Positions 26,627-35,828 of a stretch of DNA of 64,000 nt are shown in pieces. Each line of letters opens with the position of its first letter. Within the stretch, counting starts at the first letter, position 1. Location: NCBI RefSeq assembly GCF_009882935.1, contig NZ_WTVA01000015.1:1063108-1127107 (forward strand), written 5' to 3'. The translations under genes were made by a program, and so were the position numbers. The notes under the pieces were generated by a model that saw only the letters and a list, made by a program, of their open reading frames with translations, was not told where the DNA came from and ran no database searches. The stretch is from Sneathiella chungangensis (GTDB taxonomy: Bacteria; Pseudomonadota; Alphaproteobacteria; Sneathiellales; Sneathiellaceae).

Positions 26627-27301
26627 ATGTCAGAGACAAAGCTATCCGCTTCCGACCGGATGATAGAAGCAGCGGGGCGGCTGTTCGCCGACCGGCCCTT
26701 TGATTCTGTCTCGACCCGCGAAATCGCCGCCGCCGCCGACGTAAATCTTTCTGCGATCTCCTATCATTTCGAGAGCAAGGAGGGTCTCTACCGCGCAATA
26801 TTCGAGAAGATCGTGCGGGACATGAAGCCGGTGCGCGTGAATCTGGCGCTGGTACTTGAGCACCAGCTTGCCGACGCGGGGGATGACCGCAAGGCTTATG
26901 CGGATATCCTGGCACTTTTTATTTCCCGGCTGATCGACAGTGCAATTTCGCCGGTCACGCGCTGGCGCATGCGCCTGATCAAGCGGGAAATCGAGATGCC
27001 GACCGAGTGTTTTCAGATTATCATGGACGGGCATATCAATATCATTCATGACCTTCTTGGCATTCTGATCGCGCGGATTTCCGGGGAGTCGCCCACAAGC
27101 GAACGTGTCAGGCTGGAGGCGACATCGGTCCTTGCCCTTTGTTTGCAATATGCGCTCAACGAGGAAATTGTGAAGGTCCGGCTTGGATGGCAGACAATCG
27201 GCCCCGAAGAAATCAGGAAAATAAAGAATTCGATGACAGACATGATTCTCTGCTCCCTCGATCTCGGGGAATATATCGATTTTGTCAGAAAGGGGTCGTA
27301 G
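26627..27301 (+). CDS. TetR-family regulator with CerR-type C-terminal domain
   Basis: A 224-residue repressor. The N-terminal helix-turn-helix reads FDSVSTREIAAAADVNLSAISYHFESKEGLYRAIFEKI (in pieces, about 25-63). The C-terminal region with RWRMRLIKREIEMPTE resembles the DUF1956/CerR group that often sits in front of RND efflux genes. It ends 1 bp before the adaptor gene, so it is in the operon it probably represses. Inducer unknown. Confidence 0.88.
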   Translation: MSETKLSASDRMIEAAGRLFADRPFDSVSTREIAAAADVNLSAISYHFESKEGLYRAIFEKIVRDMKPVRVNLALVLEHQLADAGDDRKAYADILALFISRLIDSAISPVTRWRMRLIKREIEMPTECFQIIMDGHINIIHDLLGILIARISGESPTSERVRLEATSVLALCLQYALNEEIVKVRLGWQTIGPEEIRKIKNSMTDMILCSLDLGEYIDFVRKGS

Positions 27302-27302
27302 C

Positions 27303-28544
27303 GTGAGGCTCGTCCTGAAAATACTGTCGCCGCTCCTCATTCTGGGGGCCGGCGCCGGGCTAGCCGCCTATCTCATTGCGACCAAGCCGGTAGTCGAGCC
27401 CGAGGTTGTCGAAGAAAGGGTCTGGACCGTCGCCGCGGTGCCGGTCGAAATAAAAGATCAATCGGTTGACCTCAATCTCTTCGGATCGCTCAAAGCCGTT
27501 CGCGATGTCGAGTTACGCTCGCTTGTCGGCGGAGAGGTGATCGAGGTTGGCGAAAATTTCCGCGAAGGCGGGCTTCTTGAAAAAGGCGATCTTCTTGTGC
27601 GCGTCGATCCCTTCGAGTTCGAGGCAAGCCTCAACGAGAACAAGGCATCGCTTCTGGAGGCGAGATCCCGGCTCAACGAACTGGTTGCGACCCAGGACTC
27701 GGAGATAGCGGCGCTCAACCGGGAGCGTGAAGTGCTGGAACGGGAAGTCCGCAACGTCGAGCGAGCGGAAAGTCTCGCCAAGCGCGGCAATATTTCGGTG
27801 AAATCCCTGGACGATGCGCGCTCCGCGCTCAGCCGGCAACGGCAGACTGTCGAACTTCGCGAGGCGCAGCTCGAAATTCTGAAAGCGCGGATCGGTCAGC
27901 AGCGCGCGGTTATCGACCGTCTCGAGGTTGGTGTTCTCCGGGCGGAGAGGAATCTGAAAAACACCAGCCTCCGCGCGCCGTTCCGGGGATATGTCACGGA
28001 CGTCAATGCCGAGTTCGGAAAGAATATCGGCGCAAGCGACAAGGTCGCCCGCCTGATTGACGCCACGCAGATGGAGGCACGGTTCTTACTTTCCGACAGC
28101 CAGTATGGCCTGTTGCTTGGCAGTAATGCCGGCATTATCGGACGGCCGATTACCGTCACCTGGCAGTCCGGTGATGCCGAGCTGGCCTTCAGCGGCCGGG
28201 TCGCGCGACTCAGCCCCGAGATTAGTTCCGATACCGGGGGCGTTGAAGTATTTGCGGTGCTGGAGCCCAGCGAATATACCCCCTTTTTGCGCCCGGGCGC
28301 GTTTGTCGAAGTGGTACTGTCCGGCAATCGATATCCGAACGCCGCGAGGCTTTCGGACAGCAGCCTTTTTAATGGCGACACCGTTTACGTTGTCGAAGAG
28401 GGAAGGTTGCAGCCGCGGAAGGTGGAGATCGTCGCCCGGAATGGTGATGAAATATTACTTCGTGGCGATATTTCCGACGGCGATCTCGTTGTGACGACCC
28501 GGCTTCCTGAAATCGGTCCGAACCTTAAAGTCGAGGTGCGTTGA
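27303..28544 (+). CDS. RND efflux periplasmic adaptor (membrane fusion protein)
   Basis: A 413-residue protein with an N-terminal membrane anchor. The first lipoyl half-motif and a long alpha-hairpin (roughly 95-190, rich in Glu, Arg and Leu heptads) follow, then the second lipoyl half ending NTSLRAPFRGYVTD and beta-barrel sequence. It bridges the RND pump to an outer membrane channel; no TolC-type channel gene is present here. The start is a GTG at 27303, right after the TetR stop. Its own stop overlaps the pump start (TGATG). Confidence 0.9.
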   Translation: MRLVLKILSPLLILGAGAGLAAYLIATKPVVEPEVVEERVWTVAAVPVEIKDQSVDLNLFGSLKAVRDVELRSLVGGEVIEVGENFREGGLLEKGDLLVRVDPFEFEASLNENKASLLEARSRLNELVATQDSEIAALNREREVLEREVRNVERAESLAKRGNISVKSLDDARSALSRQRQTVELREAQLEILKARIGQQRAVIDRLEVGVLRAERNLKNTSLRAPFRGYVTDVNAEFGKNIGASDKVARLIDATQMEARFLLSDSQYGLLLGSNAGIIGRPITVTWQSGDAELAFSGRVARLSPEISSDTGGVEVFAVLEPSEYTPFLRPGAFVEVVLSGNRYPNAARLSDSSLFNGDTVYVVEEGRLQPRKVEIVARNGDEILLRGDISDGDLVVTTRLPEIGPNLKVEVR

Positions 28545-31500
28545 TGGACTTGACGCGCTTCGTCAAAATGTTCGTCCGTCATGAGAATGCGGCCAATCTT
28601 CTGATGATCATGATGATCATGATGATCGTCATCGGCGTCGCCTCGATTTTCCGCCTGAATACCCAATTCTTCCCTGACTTCGGCACCGAGGTCATCACGA
28701 CGACGATTGTCTGGCCCGGGGCAAGCGCCGAGGATGTCGACAGCAACATCACGACGGCAATCCTCCCGGAGGTCCGCTTCCTGAACGGGGTAAAACGCGT
28801 GACCTCCTACTCCGTTGAAGGGAGCAGCATTGTCGTCGTCGAATTCGAGCCTGGTACGGACATGCAGGCGGCCCTCTCCGAAGTCGAGCAGGGTATCGCG
28901 CAGATCACCACCTTTCCCGATACCACCGAAACACCCATTATAAATCGAATCGTCTTATATGATCCGATCGCCCGTCTGTCTGTCTCGGGGCCATATTCGG
29001 AAGAGGCGCTCAAAAAATACGCAAAAACCATCCGTGATGACCTGCTTGATCTCGGCATCGACAAAATCACCCTCTTCGGCGCTCGCGATGAGGAAATCTG
29101 GGTCGATGTTGAAAAACGCGACCTTCGCCGGCTTAATCTCAGTCTTACCGATATCGCGACGATCATCCGCAATAATTCTCAGGATGTCCCGCTCGGCACC
29201 GTGTCCGGCAGTTTCGAGCGGCAGCTCCGCTCGCTTGAGCAGAAAGCAAACGCGAAATCGCTTGGGGCGCTCGAGATTAAATCCTTTGATGATGGCCAGA
29301 AAATATACCTCCGTGACATCGCCAATGTCCGCGACCAGTTCGCGGAGAAGGGGCAGACCGGGTGGCATAAGGGCGACAAAGCCATTGAGATCAGCATTCA
29401 GCGCGCCCAGTCGACCGATGCCCTCAAGGCGGCGAAGATTGTCTCCGATTATTTTGAACGCGAGAAGGCCCGGTGGCCGCCAGAGCTGGAAATCAAGCAA
29501 TATGACGTACAGGCCAGTCTGATCGAGGACCGCATCCGTCTGCTCCTGACGAACGGGGCAAGCGGACTGGTGTTGGTGCTGATCGTCCTCTTCATCTTTC
29601 TCAATGTCCGCGTGGCCTTCTGGGTGGCCGCCGGTATTCCCGTGGCGATCCTTGCAACGGCGGGCGTCATGCTGGTAACCGGACAATCGATCAATATGAT
29701 CAGCCTGTTCGCTATCATCATGTCGCTCGGGATTATCGTCGATGACGCCATCGTCGTCGGGGAGCATGCCTCCCATCTGCGATCGACAGGATTGTCCGCG
29801 GCGGAAGCGGCGGAGCGGGGCGCGCTTCGGATGCTGGCGCCGGTGTTCGCGTCCAGCCTGACCACCATTGCGGCCTTCCTTCCGATCTTTCTGATCGGAG
29901 ACGTCATCGGCCAGATAATCCGCGCCATTCCGGCGGTCGTCGTCTCGGTCCTGATCGCAAGCCTGATCGAATGTTTTCTGATCCTGCCCGGCCATATGCG
30001 CCAGGCGCTCCGCGCCCAGGGCGCCCGAACCAGCCGGCTGCGCGAATGGTTCGATGCGAAATTCTTCTATTTCCAGACGCATCTCTTCCGCCGCGTCGTT
30101 GAAGCGACGGTGAACTGGCGGTATGCGACCCTTGCCGCGGCTTTCGCCATGCTGATCATTTCGGTCGGATTCATGCTTGGCGGACGGGTTGGATTTACCT
30201 TCTTTCCGTCCCCGGAGGCCAATGTCGTGAATGCAAATGTCGTCTTCGCGCCGGGCAGTGCGCGAAGCGGGACGGAAGCCATGGTCAAGGAACTTGAGAG
30301 GGCGTTGTACAAGGCGGAAAATGACCTGACGGACGGCGAGGGCGGATTGATTGTCATGGCGCTTGGCAAGGTTGGCGTCAGCACGGGAGACCAGTTCAGC
30401 GCTGTTTCTGGCGATAATCGCGGCGGCATGATGGTGGAGCTCATCTCGGCGGACCTTCGCGATGTCCGCACGGCGGATTTCATCGCCGCCTGGCGACAGG
30501 AAATCAGGGAAATGCCGGGGCTGCAGCGCATCGCGCTGACGGAAAGAATTGGCGGGCCGCCGGGTCGGGAGCTCGATATCCGTCTCAAGGGGAACAATGT
30601 CGAAGGGCTGAAGAACGCGGCGGAGGAGGTAAAGGCACTCCTCACGAAATTCCGCGGCGTATCCGATATTGAGGACGACCTGCCCATCGGCAAGCAGGAA
30701 ATCATTCTCGAATTGACCCCGCGCGGTCGCGCGCTCGGATTCACGACGGAAGATATTGCGTCGCAGGTACGGGCCGGGTTCGAAGGCGTCATCGCGCGGA
30801 AATTTGCCCGTGGCGATGAGGAAGTGACCATCCGGGTCCAGCTTCCACGTGACCAGGTCGCCGCCGAAGCCCTGCAGGATTTCTATCTGAAAAGCAGCTC
30901 CGGTGTCGAAGTACCGTTGTCGGCGGTGGTGACGGAACGCACCCAGGTCGGCTTCGCCCGCATCAAGCGCGAAGACGGCGTGCGGGAAGTCGCGATTACG
31001 GCTGAAATAGACGAGAACCTGACATCCTCGGATCAGGTGCTGAGCGCATTGCCCGAAAGTGGGCTGGAGGCGATCGCCGCGAAATACGATCTCCGGTACC
31101 GTTTCGCCGGAAAGTCGGAAGAACAGGCGGATACCATAGCCGACATGAAATTCGGCGCCATTGTGGGACTGTCGGCAATTTACCTTGTCCTCGCCTGGGT
31201 GTTTTCCTCCTACTGGCGTCCTGTTGTTGTGATGTCGATTATTCCCTTCGGTCTGGTCGGCGCTATTCTTGGTCATTACCTGCTTGGCTTTAACCTGACG
31301 ATCCTTTCGCTGATTGCCTTGCTGGGGCTGTCGGGCATTCTGGTCAATAATTCGATCATTCTTGTCAGTGTGATTAACGAGCGGCTCACCAAGGGGGAAG
31401 AATATTCTTCCGCGGTTATCGGCGGGACATGTGACCGGCTCAGGGCTGTCCTGCTGACCTCCCTGACGACCATCGGCGGATTGACACCCCTTCTTTTCGA

Positions 31501-31675
31501 GACGAGCCTGCAGGCCCAGTTCCTGATCCCGATGGCGATTACCCTCGTCTTCGGCCTGATGGCCGCGACTTTCCTCGTGCTATTTCTGGTGCCCGCGCTT
31601 CTCCTGATCCAGCAGGACATTGGCTTTATCTCAGAGTGGATAAAATCGCTTTACCGTCCAAAGGCGAGAAGCTGA
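28544..31675 (+). CDS. RND efflux transporter, HAE-1-like
   Basis: A 1043-residue inner membrane pump with the twelve-helix, two-large-periplasmic-loop layout of the AcrB/HAE family. The proton-relay aspartates are in SLGIIVDDAIVVGE of helix 4. In helix 10 the residue matching AcrB Lys940 appears to be Asn (ILVNNSIIL), a variant seen in several RND subfamilies. The first helix is unusually rich in Met and Ile, encoded by a short ATGATC repeat. Substrates cannot be deduced. It forms an operon with the TetR regulator and adaptor. Confidence 0.92.
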   Translation: MDLTRFVKMFVRHENAANLLMIMMIMMIVIGVASIFRLNTQFFPDFGTEVITTTIVWPGASAEDVDSNITTAILPEVRFLNGVKRVTSYSVEGSSIVVVEFEPGTDMQAALSEVEQGIAQITTFPDTTETPIINRIVLYDPIARLSVSGPYSEEALKKYAKTIRDDLLDLGIDKITLFGARDEEIWVDVEKRDLRRLNLSLTDIATIIRNNSQDVPLGTVSGSFERQLRSLEQKANAKSLGALEIKSFDDGQKIYLRDIANVRDQFAEKGQTGWHKGDKAIEISIQRAQSTDALKAAKIVSDYFEREKARWPPELEIKQYDVQASLIEDRIRLLLTNGASGLVLVLIVLFIFLNVRVAFWVAAGIPVAILATAGVMLVTGQSINMISLFAIIMSLGIIVDDAIVVGEHASHLRSTGLSAAEAAERGALRMLAPVFASSLTTIAAFLPIFLIGDVIGQIIRAIPAVVVSVLIASLIECFLILPGHMRQALRAQGARTSRLREWFDAKFFYFQTHLFRRVVEATVNWRYATLAAAFAMLIISVGFMLGGRVGFTFFPSPEANVVNANVVFAPGSARSGTEAMVKELERALYKAENDLTDGEGGLIVMALGKVGVSTGDQFSAVSGDNRGGMMVELISADLRDVRTADFIAAWRQEIREMPGLQRIALTERIGGPPGRELDIRLKGNNVEGLKNAAEEVKALLTKFRGVSDIEDDLPIGKQEIILELTPRGRALGFTTEDIASQVRAGFEGVIARKFARGDEEVTIRVQLPRDQVAAEALQDFYLKSSSGVEVPLSAVVTERTQVGFARIKREDGVREVAITAEIDENLTSSDQVLSALPESGLEAIAAKYDLRYRFAGKSEEQADTIADMKFGAIVGLSAIYLVLAWVFSSYWRPVVVMSIIPFGLVGAILGHYLLGFNLTILSLIALLGLSGILVNNSIILVSVINERLTKGEEYSSAVIGGTCDRLRAVLLTSLTTIGGLTPLLFETSLQAQFLIPMAITLVFGLMAATFLVLFLVPALLLIQQDIGFISEWIKSLYRPKARS

Positions 31676-31681
31676 ACGGGC

Positions 31682-33133
31682 TCACAGTTGCCAGAACCGG
31701 CGCGAAAAAAGCACCAGCACCGTGAAAAGTTCGAGGCGCCCCAGCAGCATGGCCAGTGACATCAGCCATTTCGCCGTATCAGAGAGGGACTGAAAGGTTC
31801 CGGAGGGACCGACAACTTCACCAAGCCCCGGGCCAACATTGGTGATGGAGGTGGCGGCGCTTGAAATCGCGGTCAGAAAGTCGAGACCGGTCAGGCTGAG
31901 CCCGATCGTTATCAGGGCAAAGATGGTCAGGAAGAGAAAGACAAAGCTCGCGACCGAGGAGATGGTTTCATCTGCAAGCGCCTGTCCGTTATAGCGTGGC
32001 TTGAAAATTGCGCTTGGCCGGAGGAGCTGCATCAACTGGCATCGAACGGTCTCCACGAGAATCTGGATACGAAAAACCTTGATGCTGCAGGACGCCGATC
32101 CGGCGCAGCCGCCGATAAACATGAAGAAGAAGAAGGATGCGGTGCCGAATCCGCCCCAGTCGCTGTAATCGACCGTGGCGTATCCCGTGCCTGTGATAAT
32201 CGATGTGACATTAAAGGTCGCGTGACGCAGGGCGATCCAGAAGGGCACGTTTTCGCTCAGGATCTGCCACCAGACCATGGCGGCAATGCCGACCAGAACC
32301 AGCGACAGGAACCAGCGGACCTGACTATCCATCAGGAAGCTTCCCGGCTTGCCCTTGACGATATGCAGATACATCAGGAAGGGCAGCGCCCCCATGATCA
32401 TGAAGACGACCATGATGCTTTCGACCAGCGGACTTTCAAAATCACCGGCCGATCTATCCGACGTCGAGAAACCGCCCGTAGAAATGGTCGTCATGGCATG
32501 GGTGACGGCGTCGAACAGACTCATTCCCGTCATCCACAGGGCCATCGTGCAGACGAGGCTGAGAACCAGGTAGATATAGCCAATGGCCTTGACGATATCG
32601 GCGACGCGGGGCAGGGCCTTCTCGGAGGTCGCCTCGGAAGCTTCCATCCGGAACAGCTGCATGCCGCCGACGCGCAGCAGCGGCATGATTGCAATGGCCA
32701 TGACGATGATGCCGATGCCGCCGAACCATTGCAAAAGCGCCCGCCACATGAGAATGCCGGGCGGTGCGTTGTCAAGGCCCGTCAGCACCGTCGAGCCCGT
32801 GGTGGTCAGGCCCGACATTGCCTCGAAATAGGCATCCGTATAGGGAATATTCATCTCGCTGAAGGTAAAGGGCATCGCCGCGGCCGCCGGCATCAGGACC
32901 CATACGGCGGTCGTTAAAATGAAGGCTTGCTGGCGGCCAAGAACGAGGCTGCCGCCGCGGCTGGTGAGGAACAGTCCGCCGCCGATAAACAGCGAAACCG
33001 CCGCAGACACGAGAAACACCTGCCAGTCCCTGTGTCCGGCGAACAGATCGACGGCCGCCGGAATAAGCATCGCCAGCCCGGTAACAACGAGCATAATCCC
33101 GAGAATGGCGAAAATCAGGCGAAAATTAATCAC
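31682..33133 (-). CDS. TrkH-family potassium uptake protein
   Basis: A 483-residue channel-like transporter with four P-loop filter segments in order: TTTGS near 110, STGGF near 220, TGTGY near 315 and TNVGPG near 430. Such TrkH/TrkG proteins take up potassium and are gated by the cytoplasmic TrkA ring, which is not encoded in this window. It is convergent with the RND pump gene and lies 13 bp downstream of folE on the same strand. Confidence 0.92.
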   Translation of the reverse strand: MINFRLIFAILGIMLVVTGLAMLIPAAVDLFAGHRDWQVFLVSAAVSLFIGGGLFLTSRGGSLVLGRQQAFILTTAVWVLMPAAAAMPFTFSEMNIPYTDAYFEAMSGLTTTGSTVLTGLDNAPPGILMWRALLQWFGGIGIIVMAIAIMPLLRVGGMQLFRMEASEATSEKALPRVADIVKAIGYIYLVLSLVCTMALWMTGMSLFDAVTHAMTTISTGGFSTSDRSAGDFESPLVESIMVVFMIMGALPFLMYLHIVKGKPGSFLMDSQVRWFLSLVLVGIAAMVWWQILSENVPFWIALRHATFNVTSIITGTGYATVDYSDWGGFGTASFFFFMFIGGCAGSASCSIKVFRIQILVETVRCQLMQLLRPSAIFKPRYNGQALADETISSVASFVFLFLTIFALITIGLSLTGLDFLTAISSAATSITNVGPGLGEVVGPSGTFQSLSDTAKWLMSLAMLLGRLELFTVLVLFSRRFWQL

Positions 33134-33146
33134 GGACTTGCCGCAC

Positions 33147-33770
33147 TCAGCCTTTGTCGATGAACGCGAGTAACTCCCGCCGGGTGATATCGGATCGTCG
33201 GAAGATACCGAGCATGGTGCTGGTGATCATGGTCACCCCGTCCTTGTGAACGCCGCGCGTCGTCATGCATTGATGGGCGCTTTCGATGATGACTGCCACG
33301 CCCTTCGGCTGCAGTGTCCGTTCGATCGTCTCGGCAATCTGGCGGGTCAGTTTTTCCTGTATCTGGAGCCGTTTCGAATAGGCATCGACGACGCGGGCGA
33401 GCTTCGAGATGCCGACGACCCGGCTGCTCGGCATATAGGCGACATGGGCGACGCCGATAATCGGCACCATATGGTGCTCGCAATAGCTTTCGACACGAAT
33501 ATCCTTCAGAACAACCATTTCGTCATAGCCGTTCACCTCTTCGAAGGTGCGGGAAAGATAGGCGTCCGGGTCTTCCTTGTATCCGGCGAAGAATTCGAGA
33601 TAGGAGCGGGTCACCCTGTCGGGCGTGCCGACGAGACCCTCGCGTGCGGGATCATCCCCCGCCCAGCGGATAAGTGTCCGCACGGCTTCCTCGGCTTCTT
33701 CTTTGGTTGGCCTGTCGGTCGTCGGATCGTTCGGATGACAATGCTTGTTCATTTTAAAATTATTTCCCAA
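33147..33770 (-). CDS. folE: GTP cyclohydrolase I, type IA
   Basis: A 207-residue enzyme that opens GTP to dihydroneopterin triphosphate for folate and related pterins. The zinc and active-site signature is visible: SYCEHHMVP, then GISKLARVV with [11 protein letters not shown]-like sequence, and [11 protein letters not shown] with the second zinc Cys. The N-terminal tail is longer than the E. coli form and rich in acidic residues, as is common in alphaproteobacteria. Confidence 0.94.
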   Translation of the reverse strand: MGNNFKMNKHCHPNDPTTDRPTKEEAEEAVRTLIRWAGDDPAREGLVGTPDRVTRSYLEFFAGYKEDPDAYLSRTFEEVNGYDEMVVLKDIRVESYCEHHMVPIIGVAHVAYMPSSRVVGISKLARVVDAYSKRLQIQEKLTRQIAETIERTLQPKGVAVIIESAHQCMTTRGVHKDGVTMITSTMLGIFRRSDITRRELLAFIDKG

Positions 33771-33790
33771 AACGTGGTTTGCGCCGCCGA

Positions 33791-34198
33791 TCAGTGAAGG
33801 GCCGAGATAGCGTCAGGGCTATCGAGTGAGAAGGCTGGGATATCGACTGCGAACAGAATACCCTCTTCCGATTCCATGTCATAGGATCCGACCATTATCC
33901 CGGACGGCGTTGAAAGGGGTGTCCCGCTGGCATATTCGTAGACTTCGCCCGGCGCGAGGACCGGCTGTTCGCCAACGACGCCCTCGCCATCGACGGTTTC
34001 CGTCCGTCCTTCCGCATCCGTAATTCGCCAATGCCGGTTTCGGAGCGTTACCGTGCCCGTGCCCTGATTTTCGATCCGGACCTGATAGGCCCAGACATAC
34101 AGGCCGTCATCCGGGCGTGAGCGGTCCTGAAGATAAACAGGCGTCACTGAAACCCGGATATTCTCCGTGATCTTGCTGTAGGCGCCAGCGATCCCCAT
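33791..34198 (-). CDS. apaG: ApaG-domain protein
   Basis: A 135-residue beta-sandwich protein with the ApaG signature: [14 protein letters not shown] near the start, [20 protein letters not shown], and [20 protein letters not shown]. Family members are linked to cobalt/magnesium sensitivity, and the fold occurs in F-box proteins; the biochemical role is not settled. I chose the ATG at 34198, since the longer reading from 34252 adds an atypical 18-residue tail. Confidence 0.88.
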   Translation of the reverse strand: MGIAGAYSKITENIRVSVTPVYLQDRSRPDDGLYVWAYQVRIENQGTGTVTLRNRHWRITDAEGRTETVDGEGVVGEQPVLAPGEVYEYASGTPLSTPSGIMVGSYDMESEEGILFAVDIPAFSLDSPDAISALH

Positions 34199-34328
34199 GT
34201 GAAACTCCGTCCTTATGCCCGATTGGCTCCGTTCCCTTGAATATTGCGCCATAGGGACGCTTTGTCCAGTAAATCGGTAAACCGGCCCTGCCGGGGGCGG
34301 CGCCTTGTGGTCACCGCCGTATCCCGAT

Positions 34329-35546
34329 TTAGGCGTTCTGACGGCTCAGCGCGTAACCCAGATCCTCGATCAGGTCATCGACATCCTCGAGCCCGACCGA
34401 CATCCGAACCATGCTCTCGGTAATGCCGAGTTCCTGCTTGGTTGCGTCATCGACGCTTGAATGGGTCGTTGTCGTCGGATGGGTAATCAACGACTTGGCA
34501 TCGCCGAGATTGTTGCTGATGTCGATCAGCGACAGGCGGTTGAGGAACGCAAAGGCGTCACCTTGATTGTCGGCGACCTCGAAGGTCACAAGCGTGCCGC
34601 CGTGCGACATTTGCCGCTTGGCGAGGGCATGCTGCGGATGATTTTCCTGCCCCGGATAAATGACCCGTTTTACCGCCGGATGGCCATCAAGAAACGCGGC
34701 GATCTTCTCCGCGTTGTCGCATTGCTTCTCGACGCGAAGCTTCAGCGTTTCAAGACCTTTCAGAAGGTTCCATGCATTGAACGGGCTGAGCGCCGGACCG
34801 GTATGCTTGAGATAGGGCGCGAGGGTATCCTCGACATATTCTTCGGAGCCAAGGACGATCCCGCCAAGACAGCGGCCCTGCCCGTCGATATGTTTGGTCG
34901 CGGAATAGACGACGATATCCGCCCCGAGCATGATGGGTTGCTGCAGGATAGGCGTTGCGAAAACATTGTCGACAATGACCTTGGCGCCGACTTTATGGGC
35001 AAGCTCGGAAATGGCGGCAATGTCCATGACCTCAAGCGCCGGATTGGAGGGCGTTTCAAAAAAGACGCAGGTCGTCTTTTCATTAATCGCGTTCTTCCAT
35101 TGATCAATATCCGTTCCGTCTATCAGCGAAATATTGACGCCGAATCGCGGCAAAATCGTCTGGATAATATAGAGGCAGGAGCCAAAAAGGGCCTTCGGCG
35201 CCACCACATGATCCTCGGCCTTGACCAGAGACATGAGCGCACCGTTCACCGCCGCCATGCCGCTCGCGGTGGCGCGCGCGGCCTCCGCTCCCTCTTCCAG
35301 CAGGATCATCCGGTCCTCGAACATGGAAAGGGTCGGATTGGCGTAACGGGAGTAGATAAATCCCTCGTTCTCGCCCTTGAAGCGTCCCGCCGCCTGTTCG
35401 GCGCTGTCGTAAACGAAGCCGGAATTCATAAAAATGGCTTCGCTGGTTTCTTTAAACTGGGAGCGTTTGGTGCCACCGCGCACTAGTTTTGTCGCGGTTC
35501 TGCAATCACTGATGCGCGTGGGCGCTATCTCTTTTTTGTCTGTCAT
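34329..35546 (-). CDS. metZ: O-succinylhomoserine sulfhydrylase
   Basis: A 405-residue PLP enzyme of the Cys/Met metabolism family that makes homocysteine from O-succinylhomoserine and sulfide. The Schiff-base Lys is in YSATKHIDGQGR, and YSRYANPT and ETPSNPALEV are the substrate and cofactor contacts. The family is hard to subdivide by eye, but metZ is the usual gene under a SAM-II riboswitch in alphaproteobacteria, and one is present upstream. GAGGAAG precedes the ATG at 35546. Confidence 0.92.
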   Translation of the reverse strand: MTDKKEIAPTRISDCRTATKLVRGGTKRSQFKETSEAIFMNSGFVYDSAEQAAGRFKGENEGFIYSRYANPTLSMFEDRMILLEEGAEAARATASGMAAVNGALMSLVKAEDHVVAPKALFGSCLYIIQTILPRFGVNISLIDGTDIDQWKNAINEKTTCVFFETPSNPALEVMDIAAISELAHKVGAKVIVDNVFATPILQQPIMLGADIVVYSATKHIDGQGRCLGGIVLGSEEYVEDTLAPYLKHTGPALSPFNAWNLLKGLETLKLRVEKQCDNAEKIAAFLDGHPAVKRVIYPGQENHPQHALAKRQMSHGGTLVTFEVADNQGDAFAFLNRLSLIDISNNLGDAKSLITHPTTTTHSSVDDATKQELGITESMVRMSVGLEDVDDLIEDLGYALSRQNA

Positions 35547-35562
35547 GTCTTCCTCGAGGCAT

Positions 35563-35590
35563 AAAAAAACCCCGACCATCGATCAGGGTT
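35563..35590 (-). terminator. Riboswitch-linked terminator in the metZ leader
   Basis: On the minus strand a 10-bp hairpin with two G-U pairs (AACCCTGATC with GGTCGGGGTT, loop GAT) is followed by a run of T. It ends about 17 nt before the metZ ATG and downstream of the SAM-II core. A second GGTCGGGG copy, just after the riboswitch, could compete for pairing. Confidence 0.8.
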
Positions 35591-35600
35591 CCTGCGAGCC

Positions 35601-35660
35601 CCGACCTTTTAGCGTTTCTTTTAACGTGGCCGCAAGCCGGTCGGCACAAATCACCACGGA
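35601..35660 (-). ncRNA. SAM-II riboswitch
   Basis: The minus strand carries the conserved SAM-II elements in order: CGTGGTGATTTG, GCCGACCGGCTTGC, GGCCACGTTAAA and CGCTAAAAGG. The 5' CGTGG pairs with CCACG. The downstream CGCTAAA segment forms the pseudoknot in known structures. It sits in the leader of metZ, the classical target. With an intrinsic terminator after it, SAM binding is expected to lower metZ transcription. Confidence 0.92.
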
Positions 35661-35664
35661 AAAA

Positions 35665-35693
35665 TCTTTAGCGAGACGGTTCTCGGCTGTCAA
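35665..35693 (-). promoter_or_regulatory. Promoter of metZ
   Basis: On the minus strand TTGACA is followed, after exactly 17 bp, by TAAAGA. The start of transcription would fall at the 5' edge of the SAM-II core, so the whole leader is accounted for. Confidence 0.7.
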
Positions 35694-35742
35694 GAATTTC
35701 TATTGCGGAAAAACGCGTCTTTCTGTAGTTACAAGAGACATC

Positions 35743-35816
35743 GCGGGCGTAGCTCAATGGCAGAGCAGAAGCTTCCCAAGCTTACGACGAGGGTTCGATT
35801 CCCTTCGCCCGCTCCA
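35743..35816 (+). tRNA. tRNA-Gly (anticodon CCC)
   Basis: A 74-nt cloverleaf with acceptor GCGGGCG/CGCCCGC and an encoded CCA. The D arm is GCTCAATGGCAGAGC and the T arm contains GGTTCGATTCC. The anticodon loop TTCCCAA gives CCC, reading GGG. The sequence closely follows the usual tRNA-Gly(CCC). Confidence 0.95.
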
Positions 35817-35828
35817 GCTTTCTTCCGC

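Noticed and set aside
26620-26632. TTGTCA-N18-TAATAA as the promoter of the TetR operon
   Set aside because: Transcription would begin inside the coding sequence, after the ATG, so the elements are more likely coincidental or part of the operator.
28604-28632. Short ATGATC-type tandem repeat
   Set aside because: It lies in frame at the first membrane helix of the RND pump and encodes Met/Ile, so it is explained by coding. It is too short to be a microsatellite of note.
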